A stretch of 64,000 nt of DNA from Morchella semilibera (taxonomy: Eukaryota; Ascomycota; Pezizomycetes; Pezizales; Morchellaceae), in assembly GCA_009192285.1 (NCBI GenBank), contig WBVU01000003.1, positions 124,001 through 188,000 on the forward strand, written 5' to 3'. Below are positions 9,030 to 19,171 of this stretch, piece by piece (within the stretch, counting starts at the first letter, position 1; the number at the start of each line of letters is the position of its first letter). The notes beneath the pieces are model-generated. The model was given only the letters and a program-made list of their open reading frames with translations. It was not told the DNA's origin and did not search any database. A program made the translations under genes and the position numbers.

Positions 9030-10364
9030 ATGCCGCACAGAAACAAACACCAAAAACCCTCGACCCCGACATTGACAGCACCCCCCTCCTCCCCGCCGCT
9101 CAACATCCTCCTGACCGATGGCCGCTTCCCCGTATCCATAGACCTCGCCCGACAGCTTCGCCTCGCCGGCCACACCGTCACCGTCGTAGACCCCATGCAC
9201 TACCACGTCTGCCGCTTCTCCCGCGCCGTCCACCGATCCTACCACGTCCCCGCCCCGCACGTCGACCCCGCCTCCTACCTCTCCGCCGTCTCCTCCGCAA
9301 TCACCGACTCCCACATCGACCTCGTGATCCCCATGCACGAAGAAATCTTCTACCTCGCCTCCAGCAACGACCCCACGATCCTCCCCCGCCTCTTCGCCCC
9401 CCCCTTCGAAACCCTCATCACCCTCCACAACAAATGGGAGTTCACGCGCTTCCTCCTCTCCACCGGCCTCGACGCCCCACAAGCCTGGCTGTGCCGCACC
9501 CGCGCCGACGTCGCGGCCCTCGACCGCTCCCGCGACCTCGCCCTAAAGCCCGTCTTTGGCCGCGCCTGCGCAAACGTGCGCCGCCTGCGCCCGGGGCGCC
9601 GCCCCGACCGCGTCGACGCCGACGTCGACGACGCGAACCACTACATCGCGCAGGAATGGCTGTCGGGGCGGCGGTTCTGCAGCTACGCGGTGGTGCGCGC
9701 GGGGAGGGTCCGCGCCTCCGCCGTGTATCCCGTGCAGGACACGATCGACGGGAGCTCGGCGGTCTTCTTCACGAGCGTGGAGCACCCGCGCATCCGTGCG
9801 TATGTGGATGCGATTGCGGCGGCGTTGGGCGAGGGGGTGAGCGGGCAGGTGGCGTGCGATTTCATAGAGACGGGAGGGGAGGGCCAGGGGAGGCTGGTCG
9901 CGATCGAGTGTAATCCGAGGGCTACGAGCGGGATACATTTGTTTAGTCGGACGAGGGACCTGGCGGATGCCTTGACGGGGGGTGGGGATGGGGATAGGGT
10001 GTGGGAGGCGAGGCCGGGGGCGAAGAGGCAGTTGATGCCCGGGATGCTCATGTGGGATAGGAGTGGGGGGTATAGGGAGCATATGGGGAGGTTGATGGGG
10101 AGTCGTGATGTGCTGTTTAGTACCAGGGACTTGATGCCCAGTTTGATGCAGCCGTTTCTGCTCACGAGTTACTACAAGATCTGTCAGGAGAGGAAGATGA
10201 AGCTCCCGGAGATGTTTCAGTGGGATCTGACGTGGGAGCCTAGGGGGGAGGAGCTGAAGAGGGTGAGGGAGAGGGTTGACAGGAGGGTGAAGATGAGGGA
10301 GAGGGAGAGGGAGAGAAATAGGGCGAAGATTGATGAGAGGGGGAGGGTGGACGTGGAGGTGTAG
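9030..10364 (+). CDS. ATP-grasp domain protein (carboxylate-amine ligase-like)
   Basis: A single-exon 444-aa protein. It begins with a Rossmann-like preATP-grasp segment (LNILLTDGRFPVSIDLAR, then GHTVTVVDP), followed by the ATP-grasp core: LKPVFGRAC, a central IAQEWLSGRRF strand, and the metal/phosphate-binding block IECNPRATSGIHLF near residue 295. Family members join a carboxylate to an amine or other nucleophile using ATP through an acyl-phosphate; the substrate cannot be read from sequence. The C-terminal ~60 residues are charged (Arg/Glu repeats) and probably unstructured. Start chosen at ATG 9030, before the first conserved strand. Codon choice runs strongly C-ending in the first half and G-ending in the second. 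Confidence 0.88.
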   Translation: MPHRNKHQKPSTPTLTAPPSSPPLNILLTDGRFPVSIDLARQLRLAGHTVTVVDPMHYHVCRFSRAVHRSYHVPAPHVDPASYLSAVSSAITDSHIDLVIPMHEEIFYLASSNDPTILPRLFAPPFETLITLHNKWEFTRFLLSTGLDAPQAWLCRTRADVAALDRSRDLALKPVFGRACANVRRLRPGRRPDRVDADVDDANHYIAQEWLSGRRFCSYAVVRAGRVRASAVYPVQDTIDGSSAVFFTSVEHPRIRAYVDAIAAALGEGVSGQVACDFIETGGEGQGRLVAIECNPRATSGIHLFSRTRDLADALTGGGDGDRVWEARPGAKRQLMPGMLMWDRSGGYREHMGRLMGSRDVLFSTRDLMPSLMQPFLLTSYYKICQERKMKLPEMFQWDLTWEPRGEELKRVRERVDRRVKMRERERERNRAKIDERGRVDVEV

Positions 10365-11326
10365 ATATTGTATATTATACTAGGTGTTCGGGGGGGGGCC
10401 AATGATCATGGTGTTTGGAGTTAATTTGGGATGTTTGTATAGAGATGCGTGTCCTTGCTGTATATTATTAGTTTGCTGCATATTTGTTTAATTTCAATTA
10501 CATACCCTACTTTAACTCTTCTTAACAAAAGAAAGGAATGAATTCATAATATCACGACTATCACTCACACGCACTCACTCGACAAATACTGTTGAGATAT
10601 GCCCACAGCCCTAACCCTCACAAGTCCCATTTTAATAAAATTAATATTACACGTAGCTGCCGTTTGAGCTATGTGTCTTGAACTAACCACCCCGCAATCC
10701 CTTTCGACCTATCCAACAACAACCCATGCGGCTCTGAACAAGATAATCTGCGGTGGTGTTGGCGTCACCGGTTATCACTCGACCTGGTCAACGACTGTTT
10801 CGAGATTTGATCTCCTGGGCTTTGGCCTGGCGGCAGAACAGGTTGGTTACGCAATACTATAGGGGGACTAAAGCGGGGCTCGAAGGCGCTCATAGTGACT
10901 TTCGCCACAACCCGGACACTCAGTAATGGCACGACCGGGTAGGATGTCTACAAGCCTAGCGCCAACACCACGACGGTCCTTACCAAGCTTTTTCCGCACC
11001 CGTCATTAGGTTAAAATCCCTGCACATTCCCTGCCTCCCCCGCCAGTTTGTTCGTTCTGCGGTAAGAAGATTTATTTTGGGTTGTTCTGCTAGGTTTGCA
11101 TAATAGAATCACCGGAACCCGCTCTTAATACTATATTCACCAGTTTAATTAATTAGTTAACGACACCAAACCCAATTGGGACTGGCCCGAGACAACCCCA
11201 ACGGATAGAATTTGAGAAAGCCTCATGATAGAAAGACGCGGTGTACTTCCCCAATGCTTAAATTCCCTCTCCCGACCAAATGCCCTCTACAAACCAGCAC
11301 CCCAGCACCAGCACTAAATAAACCCA
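10365..11326. other. Intergenic interval
   Basis: No gene or clear repeat. Contains one copy of the 17-nt ATCACTCG motif at 10765-10781. Confidence 0.5.
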
Positions 11327-11878
11327 ATGCTAACCTTCCTCCCAACCGGCGACATCCGGGGCCCCACCGACCACCTCAACAAATGGACCTCCCACCAGTG
11401 GAAGCTAGCATACCGCCAGGCCCCAGACCTGCGCCCCACAAAACGCATCCTCGAGGGCATCCTCGACGACATGCGTGCGCCAGTCCAAGAACACGACGAC
11501 CTCCTCAACCACCCGGGCAGGACCAGCGGCGACCGGTCCGAGCAGAGGGCGTACTGGAGGCTCTACTCCTCTTACTACTCGAAGCGGCTGCCCGCTGCCT
11601 TGGAGCGCCTTAATGACCGGCTGGACCGCTTTTGGGCGGTGGGAGCGCCGAGGAGGTATGCGGAGTCCTGGACGGAAGGTCTGGACGGTGGGTATGTGGC
11701 TTGGGTCATCATCAATAATCAGTATCGGTCGTTGGTCGCGTACTACGAGAGGTTTGTTGCTGGGGGTACAGATGTGAGGATAAGAGATAATCTGAACCCA
11801 ACAGGCCGGGGAGCCTTGTGTTTCTCGCTTACCGATAGGGTTACTGTTCTTAGAATTAAAAACAATAAGAAATTGTAA
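11327..11878 (+). CDS. Unrecognised 183-aa protein
   Basis: An open frame from ATG 11327 to the stop at 11878. The composition is protein-like: Arg/Trp/Tyr-rich, with amphipathic stretches such as RLPAALERLNDRLDRFWAV and AWVIINNQYRSLVAYYERF that could be helices. No signal peptide or membrane span. I do not recognise the family. The last ~15 residues (after 'CFSLTDR') fall in AT-rich DNA and may be read-through past a missed splice donor. Likely real from length and codon composition, but it has no neighbour that hints at function. Confidence 0.5.
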   Translation: MLTFLPTGDIRGPTDHLNKWTSHQWKLAYRQAPDLRPTKRILEGILDDMRAPVQEHDDLLNHPGRTSGDRSEQRAYWRLYSSYYSKRLPAALERLNDRLDRFWAVGAPRRYAESWTEGLDGGYVAWVIINNQYRSLVAYYERFVAGGTDVRIRDNLNPTGRGALCFSLTDRVTVLRIKNNKKL

Positions 11879-12562
11879 CGAAAAAACAATTAGTAAGAGA
11901 TACACTATTTGTTCTTATCCTTTTTTTTTTTATATACTCACGGGTGTTTTCGGCTCCCGATTTTCCGAGAGTACACGGTAGCAAAAATACTGCGTCATAT
12001 GAATCAGCCAAGACCCGACACCTTGGGGCAGAGGGGAGTTTGCTGGTGTTTCAGTGACACCACCATTTCTCCTCACTACCACATCCGACAGGGAGAAGGG
12101 TTCATGAATTACCAGCAACCACAACGGGGAATCATTGTGTCTCCTCCGTCATCAAATATCACTCGGCCATACTATTCGGTCGATACAAGTCAAAGATTGG
12201 GTCAAGGCTTCCTACCACAGATGACTAAGAGAGGATTTGGCAAAAGCTACGTGCAAATATCCCATAGAGCTTAACTTGGTCAAAGCGTTGAAATCTGCAT
12301 GATGACGCACTCCAAAAGGCATACCCCATGAGCTACCCGAATACTTTTCTCACACTTTCAATTGAAGAAAGGTACTACACAACCAAATAGAGCAGGTTGA
12401 GTAAATTCGACAAAACCCAGGCCCCCGTTTCATCCGACAACAAGCGCAAAAGAACAGGAAAGAGCCTTGATGTGATAAATAGAACGGCACTAAACCCACC
12501 CACCCACCGGGTCTCCTCTTTCATTCGGCATATCTGCCACCCCTACATATCCCTTATCCCTC
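11879..12562. other. Intergenic between convergent genes
   Basis: Lies between two convergent genes. Contains an 11-base T run near 11921 and one 17-nt ATCACTCG motif at 12149-12165; nothing else recognised. Confidence 0.5.
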
Positions 12563-15209
12563 CTATACCTCCGCAATCCACCTATTGATCCACCCAATAA
12601 CCTCCCTATACCACACTAAGCTATTCTCACGATTCAGAACCCTACTGCAGTTAGCACACCTCCGAGGGATCGCATACCGGACAAGCAAGAGGATGTGACG
12701 TACCAATGGTTTTCATCCGGAAAGTTCAAAAACCTGCTCGGAACGCCTCTGAGCTGGAGTACATTGAATATAGAGAGACCCTCCGAGACAGGGAGACGGT
12801 AGTCGAGATCGCTGTGGATCACTAGTTCGGGGGTCGACCAGTTGACAATATGGGCTACCGGGTCCCAGCGCTCAAAGTTTGGGCGGTCATCCCAGAGGGT
12901 CCCGTTGAACTGTCAAGGGTTTTAGCCAGTGCTGGGAGGCCTCAAATACCAATCAGTAGGGGATCATATAACTAACATCGTGATAGGTGAACCAGAGCTC
13001 GTCCGTCCCCATCTCGCTCAAAGTTGAGTATACGCCGTCGTGACAAACCTTGGTACCGTTTAGCAGATCTGGTCCCCTGATAGTGGAGGATGCCACCTAC
13101 CAAGGCCTTAAACCTTCGCCCAAAGTCATGACCCTGAATCCAGTTTACCATGTATCCCCCATAGCTAGCGCCAAGGGCAACGGCCCTGTCTGCATCCAGG
13201 AAGGGGTATGTTTCCAGGACATATTCAAAGCCTTTAACAAGGTCCACATATGGCGCACCACCTAATATCAACAGGGTCAGATCAGATCAGGTCAATTGAG
13301 ATATCTCTGATATGAGTATCTAACCCCAGTCATTTTGAATGGCATCCACAAATTCCTGTCCAAACCCCGTACTTCCAGTCGGTTGATAGCAATAGATACG
13401 TAACTTCAAATAGTTAGCCCCTGAAATGAAGAAATAGGATCGGAGATTCACATGCCCTTGCTCGGCAAAAAGCTTCGGAGACCATCTCGTGCTCCATGCG
13501 TCTGCCCACGAGCCTTGAGGGCCGCCATGGATTAGAAACGCAATAGGGTACTTTATCGACTCATTAAAGCCCTCCGGCTTGATGATCCATCCATGTACCT
13601 GAATCCGCCCACACCCGGTCAGCCAAAAAGAACCCATATCAAATCTATTCCAAAATGCTCCAAACCTTGCTAGCAGCGCCCTGGTACCAGAATTCTCCAA
13701 CGGAACCTTTCGAAAGCCCCCTCAGCTCCACATCAACACTATTCGGATCTAAAAGCGTAGTAACCACCCCGCTGTTCAGATTGAGTTTTTGAAAACCCCG
13801 TTGACGACACAAAGCTCGTGGTTGATAAAAGTAGCTCGTCATCCGGCAATGGGGCCGCCAGGCTTACTGAGCCCTGCTCTGCCGCAGTAAGCGCGCTCGG
13901 TGTTTCGGCATAGCTTGCTGTAGCGGGGAGTGCCCACAGCCTATATCGTCCGTACTCCTCCGCGATCAGTAGTAATCCACCTCCACTCTTTGACCAGCTA
14001 ACTGAATCTGGGGACCGGTCCCAACTCTCGCTGAGGACGGCGACACTCTGGGTGTTGAGGTCGTAGACGTAGATCTTGTTTTTATCTGACTCGTAGCCGT
14101 TCTCGTCCTGCTGTAGGTAGGCCAAACTTCCACCGTTAGGTGAAAAGACAGGAGAGGCAGAGGCACCTTCTGGTGGGTAAGATTCGGAGGGGAGGTTTAT
14201 TGCGACTGGGTCCTCTGAGCCAGAGTGTGGAACCAGGTAGATATAAGATGCAGTGTTATTGGCAGGGTTTAGTACTGGGTCCTTTGATAAGAAAGCGACG
14301 GTCTGCCCATCTGGAGAAATATCAAAATCGGAGGTACCGCCGAAAGGTGGAATCGGCGATTCAAGTCCTCTAGTTCCGCCAAATAAGTTCCTTATCCCGC
14401 CCACGGATGAGTAAACCCCCTCAGATTCAGAAAGACTGCCAGAGAAAAGTGCGTATCTCTGTGGGGTGATGTAAGTATCCCAGTGACGTACGAAAAGGGA
14501 GTCGTAGACTCGCGCGGAAGAGAACGATGGCTCCGCTGTTTCGGGATTATAGGCTGTGCCATTTGGATACGCGAGACATGTGACTACATAATTGATTCCA
14601 CTTGAGGTAGGGACCGCCTTGAGATTTGCGAGAGGTGCAGGTAGGGATGCAGCTTTGTATCTAAGGTTTCCTTAGTATTAGAGGATAGTCACCACCTGTA
14701 ATGAGTCAGTTGCGAAGGATATACCTCCTACTAGAATCTGTTGTATCGGCCACCCAAAGCTCAATACCCCCAGCAATGTCCGGGTTTGTTCCGTTGATAT
14801 ATAAAACAATATAATCTGCTATCCACACAACCTCTGAGACCTCTGGCTCCGGGAATAATACACTTGTAGCTCCGGTGTTCGAATCCAAGAGATTCCACGA
14901 CTGAGTGATACTGTGTGTGTCGAAGGAATAGCTAGACACATGGTAGATTGCCAAATCCTAGCTCAGAGATGTTGTTATTAGCCTCCATATATACCCCAAG
15001 CTTATATATATACGAAAGATTTTCCATCCTCACCCCAGAACTATTTGGTATAGCCGCAGTTCTCCTCGGCGCACTGATAAACTGCCTACCAACCGTTAGT
15101 ACATATCAAGTCTCCACCGGAAACGTATTCGGGACGCAAACTCTGGCGTAAACCCGTCCACCGCTCCAAGCAAACAAGAAACAACCGCAACCCAATTCTT
15201 GATCTCCAT
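12563..15209 (-). CDS. DPP5: Dipeptidyl-peptidase 5 (secreted prolyl-oligopeptidase family, S9C), ten exons, one frame break
   Basis: Secreted serine exopeptidase that removes N-terminal dipeptides. Exons on the minus strand: 15209-15142, 15085-15034, 14957-14725, 14660-13666, 13598-13452, 13403-13325, 13261-13101, 13049-12977, 12909-12704, 12641-12563; introns 48-76 nt. Exon 1 encodes a signal peptide ([15 protein letters not shown]), exons 2-4 the beta-propeller, and the rest the hydrolase domain with [10 protein letters not shown], nucleophile GASYGGYM (exon 7), Asp in HSDLDYRLP and His in DENHW (exons 9-10). The sequence follows the family closely to the C-terminus. In exon 4, near 13795-13800, the frame breaks in a GGGG/TTTT run; one base fewer would restore phase, which then closes through the last exon. 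So either one sequence error or a recently broken gene. Exon 6 start is the least certain splice. Confidence 0.9.
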
Positions 15210-16216
15210 AATATCTGCTATGTGTTTTGTCAAGTATCGGACGAGTGCTCTGACCAAGGCCCCTTCCAAACCGCTCCATTTATATATGCCCACCTGATAC
15301 CGGCCGAAACAAACAATCCAACCGCTCCTCGTATAAGCGTACGTACAATACTAGACGATCCTACTACATACGGACGTGTTTCCATCGCTCCACCGCACAA
15401 GGCTGTGTCTGTTCTCGGGCCTGTGTCCCCAAAGCGGTAGGCACCGATATATCAATATCCAGATGTAACCATAAGGTCGTGATTGCCCATTTTGAGTATA
15501 ATTATCGACACATTCTCCATCGGAAATAAATAGAGCGGTTACCAGCGGATAAGGATTTACCAGGTTCCAAATAACACTCTGCCGAAGACCATTGCTGTGG
15601 TGGCTGATTGTACATGAGCAGGTTAGAGGGATGCGAATGCGCAATTGTTGTATGTATGTAGCTCCTGGAGCACGTAGCCGTCCAACTATACCCAACTATA
15701 CTTAGGCAACGAGCACTCGGCTCTACTACCAAAAAAGAAAAAATATACGGCCACCAAACCAATGCCGCACCCATAACTTCCTATTTTGAAGAGATAAATT
15801 GCCCAGTATAGGTCTGCATCAGGCCTGTATTGCTGTATAGGAGCGCCAAGAAACCGCTCTTGGCAACTCCCTGGCCGCAAAATGATCAAACAATTACCTG
15901 ATTGGGAAATTAATCGTCAGAAATCAATGTTGTGACACTACATACAGATCTAGCTAGGCGTCCCCAATCATTCCGAGAGCTATAATTATAATAGCATGCA
16001 AGTAACCACTTATGATCCACGGGACCGGGTGTCTTATAAGTTACTACAGCTCGCCATTAGAGTATTCATCTCACTGCATGAAAGCCCCGCACAATTAAGA
16101 TGGAACATAAAAAAATCTTTGACACGCAATCTCTTCGAATCCTTACGGCACGAGTTACTTATATGGTACAGTCTTGTATGTCTATAGCTATCATATCAAC
16201 CGCGAAATATCTTAAT
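15210..16216. other. Intergenic upstream of DPP5 and downstream of the RING gene
   Basis: About 1 kb with only the DPP5 TATA box identified. No coding frame I would support. Confidence 0.5.
15278..15287 (-). promoter_or_regulatory. TATA box of the DPP5 gene
   Basis: The sequence reads CATATATAAA on the minus strand, about 70 nt upstream of the DPP5 start codon, a normal TATA-to-ATG distance for a fungal gene. Confidence 0.5.
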
Positions 16217-16904
16217 CTATGAAACGTTAGCAGTGATGACTGTTAGGCCAGCCGGAGGAGAAAGAAAGAAAGGGAGAAAGAAACAAACCCTATCCTGAAC
16301 AGGTCTCCTACATATAGGACAATTAATAGTTCCTGCACCCGGGGACCCCCTTCCTTTTATCCCCATTTTATCGCTACACATCTATATATCGGGACACATT
16401 GTCAATAAAGATACATGTAGGCAGTCGGTAAGATTGTAGGTTGGTGTCTACACGTACCGTGCAAAGCACTAAATGATTACATGGTATCAAAACCGTATCC
16501 GAAATCTCGTCGCAGCAGATTATGCATGCCGAATCCACCTTCAACTCGTCGTCTGCCACTGGCGCCGGTCTCGCATCCTGAGCAAAACCTGCACCTCCCG
16601 CTTGCTTTGCCATCGCAAATCTGTACTCTGTTCTAATCTTTCTAATGTTTACATAGGCGTCCTCGATTATCTGCTTATAGTCGTTCTGGTTCATACCGGG
16701 GTTATCGTCCGGATCTGTCTTGCTGACCAGCTCGAGTGTTATTGAAATGTCCTCCGCTAGCCTCCTCATCTCCTGAGATAACGGTGGTGGTGCTTGCGGG
16801 GTGACATCTTCGGGAACTGGTACCGCAGGTACCGCAGGGACCAGGTCGGGGATCCAGGACTCCCAATCAGAGGCATCATCCTGCTCATAATCCCATCCCG
16901 GCTC

Positions 16905-16940
<36 letters not shown>

Positions 16941-17535
16941 GCTCTCCGCACCCCAACCGTATTGGCTGTAACTGAAAGGTGTTAGTACTAGTCGCTCATA
17001 AAACATCTACTAGAAATCCGTGGTGGCCGGTATTGAATCGCCCATAATGAGGTTCAACTCACGCGTTCTGCAGCGCCGGCGGGGCTGCATGGTTATAGTG
17101 CGGGACCAAGTTTGCCCAGGTACGTGCTAGCGGAAAAGATGGATAAGCTGGATAAGCTGGATAAGCTGGAGGTTGGGCGATCACCGGGCTAATTCAATCG
17201 TGGAATTAATAATTACTCCGTGTGGATGACTTTTGAAACTTGTTGGACAGCAAAACAACTTACATGGCGGGATAGCCCATACCTCCTCCTACCCGCGCTC
17301 TTCCCGCCCCGGCCTGTAAACGGAGGGTTCAGGCACTACTATCGAGGCCTCCGGCGACGCCCAGGAGGGTCTCCTCCAAGTCTCGGTGAACCCTCCTCTA
17401 TATCCCGGCTCATGGACCCGTGGCGCTGGGGCTGGAGCTGGCGGTATCGAGGCGGGAGTAGATGTACTGGTCCCCGAGTCTACTTGTTGATGCTGCTGCT
17501 GCTGCCGCCGCCGCTGCTGCTGTTGCTGCTGCTGC

Positions 17536-17594
<59 letters not shown>

Positions 17595-17870
17595 TTGCTG
17601 TTGCCGCTGCCGCTGCTGCTGCTGCTGCTGCTGCTGCTGCGCGCGTGCTCGCTTATTAGCCTTTTTTCGGGCACTTTTATTCATGCCGGGAGTGACTGCA
17701 GCAGGCTCCGGTGCAGAAACAATGACCGGAGAGCCAGAAACAACGACCGGAGAGCCAGAAACAACAGGTGGAGAGTAGAAGCCGCCCCGCGACTGAAAGT
17801 TCCCCCTCCCTAGACCTACTACTGGTGGTGCGTTGCTTGCACCAGGTGGTGGGATATTATTCTCATCCAT
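16217..17870 (-). CDS. RING-finger protein with polyglutamine tract (probable E3 ubiquitin ligase)
   Basis: Four exons: 17870-17264, 17188-17063, 16971-16458, 16381-16217. The N-terminal exon is Pro/Gly-rich, then has a basic patch (KSARKKANKRARAQ) and a polyQ tract of about 45 residues. Exon 2 carries AYPAYPAYP repeats. Exon 3 has an EP dipeptide run, an acidic region, a helical segment, and the first part of a C3HC4 RING (CIIC, then IPCNHLVLC). Exon 4 completes it with MC and NCPICRRPV. RING proteins of this type bring E2 enzymes to substrates. Splice phases close for exons 2-4. Exon 1 needs a one-base change or a tiny extra intron around 17285-17335, because the polyQ frame stops at 17289 while the frame feeding exon 2 (GGGMGYPA) is shifted. 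PolyQ/RING proteins in fungi can be regulators; the target is unknown. Confidence 0.8.
17495..17640. repeat. CAG/CTG trinucleotide tract encoding polyglutamine
   Basis: About 145 bp of near-continuous CTG/TTG units on the plus strand (CAG/CAA on the coding strand), with a few CGG/CGC-type interruptions giving Arg. Length-variable microsatellite inside exon 1 of the RING gene. Confidence 0.95.
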
Positions 17871-18008
17871 GAGTGCTATTAGACTGTGGGGAAAATTGCT
17901 TTCCCAGGGACCCGCTTGTGCTAGGCGATGCTCCCAATAAACTGTAGTTTATTCGGCGAAAGCAAGAGGTCAGAGGTCAAATGTCGATGATGAAGATCAC
18001 GCTTGAGG

Positions 18009-18347
18009 TTAGGTAAGGAAGGGTAAGTGTGGGTACGGGTGGGTGGGTATACCTTTGCAGTTATCGCAAAAAAACCTAGATCTAGACAGAGATAACAGCA
18101 CCAAGTCAGCAAAACCAGTCAGTTGGACAAATCGTATTCATAGATAATTAATCACTAACCGCCATATGAAGTGATATGAATTCTCCTGGACCCCATTTCT
18201 AGTAACAGAGGTCTTCACAAACCCCGATGTAGGCGGCGATCTATCACTACAGCCACAGCAAGGACCACCGTGGCTGCGGATGCATTGGATGTGACGGCCA
18301 GAAACGTGTTTACACTCCGGATCCGTGCGGTTGTAACGGTTAAGCAT
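18009..18347 (-). CDS. Small Cys/His-rich protein (86 aa, two exons)
   Basis: Exons 18347-18160 and 18081-18009, joined by a 78-nt intron (donor GTTAGT, acceptor GTCTAG) in matching phase. The protein starts MLNRYNRTDPECKHVSGRH and holds two cysteine groups: C-x(9)-H-x2-C followed by GGPCCGC, and FFCDNCKG near the C-terminus. Four or more Cys pairs with His suggest a zinc-binding fold. No signal peptide, so probably intracellular. The RING gene starts 138 nt downstream on the same strand. I do not recognise the family. The last ~15 residues (PTHPYPHLPFLT) are low-complexity, and a further exon is possible because a GTATAC donor lies just after CNCK. Confidence 0.55.
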
Positions 18348-18755
18348 GTTGAGATCGAGAGGAAAGAAAAAAACAATGAGATTCAAAAAGTAGAGTAGTA
18401 CTTTGGATTAAGGAAACGTTGTTATCTAGCTATGTAGCTCTAGGTGGACTGAGGCTGCTATCGCTTGTATGCAGTGTTAAGGCCGCCCATTTAACATATC
18501 ATTTGAAGGGAGGGGAGTCTGTGGCTGGTGGTGGGGTGGCTGAGGTGCGGCCAACACATTTCAAAGTTAAGTATGCACATACTCATGTATCCAATAGGAC
18601 TCTTTAGACTGATGTGTTCGTCGTCTGTTGGTATCAGTTGGTTGACTGTTGTATGTAGCGATTAGGCAACCGCCGGATAGAGGAATGATCCACAAGAGTG
18701 CAGATATAAATAGCCGCTTCTAGCGCCGGAGTTGTTGGTATGTACTAAGTTGTAC
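18348..18755. other. Intergenic between small genes
   Basis: About 400 nt; nothing recognised. It may hold a second exon of the gene at 18756-19013, because a good donor (GTAAGT) overlaps that gene's stop codon. Confidence 0.4.
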
Positions 18756-19013
18756 TTACATGTCGGTAGGCGAGAGCACGGGTAACGATGGCAGTGACGA
18801 CGACTCGCTTGGCACCGGCGCCGCCAAGATTAATTCAACAGCAAGCACCAGGCGCATGGTGCATGAGCCCGATCGAGTGTATTTAACAACATTTACTTCA
18901 AAGGTGTGGGTGGTGTCGAGAATCATAGGTGCGCGAAGATCGAGTGAGAATTCATGATGGTGAGGGACGTGGTATCTATACTGCAGCGACACAGCCGACG
19001 AATCAAAAGACAT
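18756..19013 (-). CDS. Unrecognised 85-aa protein or first exon
   Basis: Open frame from ATG 19013 (MSFDSSAVSLQYRYHV) to the stop at 18756. The pattern alternates polar and hydrophobic residues like beta strands (FSLDLRAPMILDTTHTFEV) and ends in a Ser/Pro-rich tail. The stop overlaps a consensus splice donor (AT|GTAAGT), so the frame may continue in a short second exon via an acceptor near 18723. No family recognised. Real-gene probability is moderate. Confidence 0.4.
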   Translation of the reverse strand: MSFDSSAVSLQYRYHVPHHHEFSLDLRAPMILDTTHTFEVNVVKYTRSGSCTMRLVLAVELILAAPVPSESSSLPSLPVLSPTDM

Positions 19014-19171
19014 GGGGGAAAAAAAAGAAAAGGCGGATGCCCGACACGTGGGCCATAAGAGAAACTGAAATAAGTTAAACGTTTCGAGAGTCTTGCCAAA
19101 ATAAGGAAAGGTTTTCATGCCCGCCTGAACTTTCAAAGGTCAGGTCTGGGGCTCTGACTATCTTTCAAAAT

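Noticed and set aside
8915-9913. A 332-codon Arg/Pro-rich open frame overlapping the ATP-grasp gene, same strand
   Set aside because: Shadow frame caused by extreme GC content; no domain, and the overlapping ATP-grasp frame has clear motifs.
17220-17813. Poly-leucine open frame on the plus strand
   Set aside because: Complement of the CAG tract of the RING gene.
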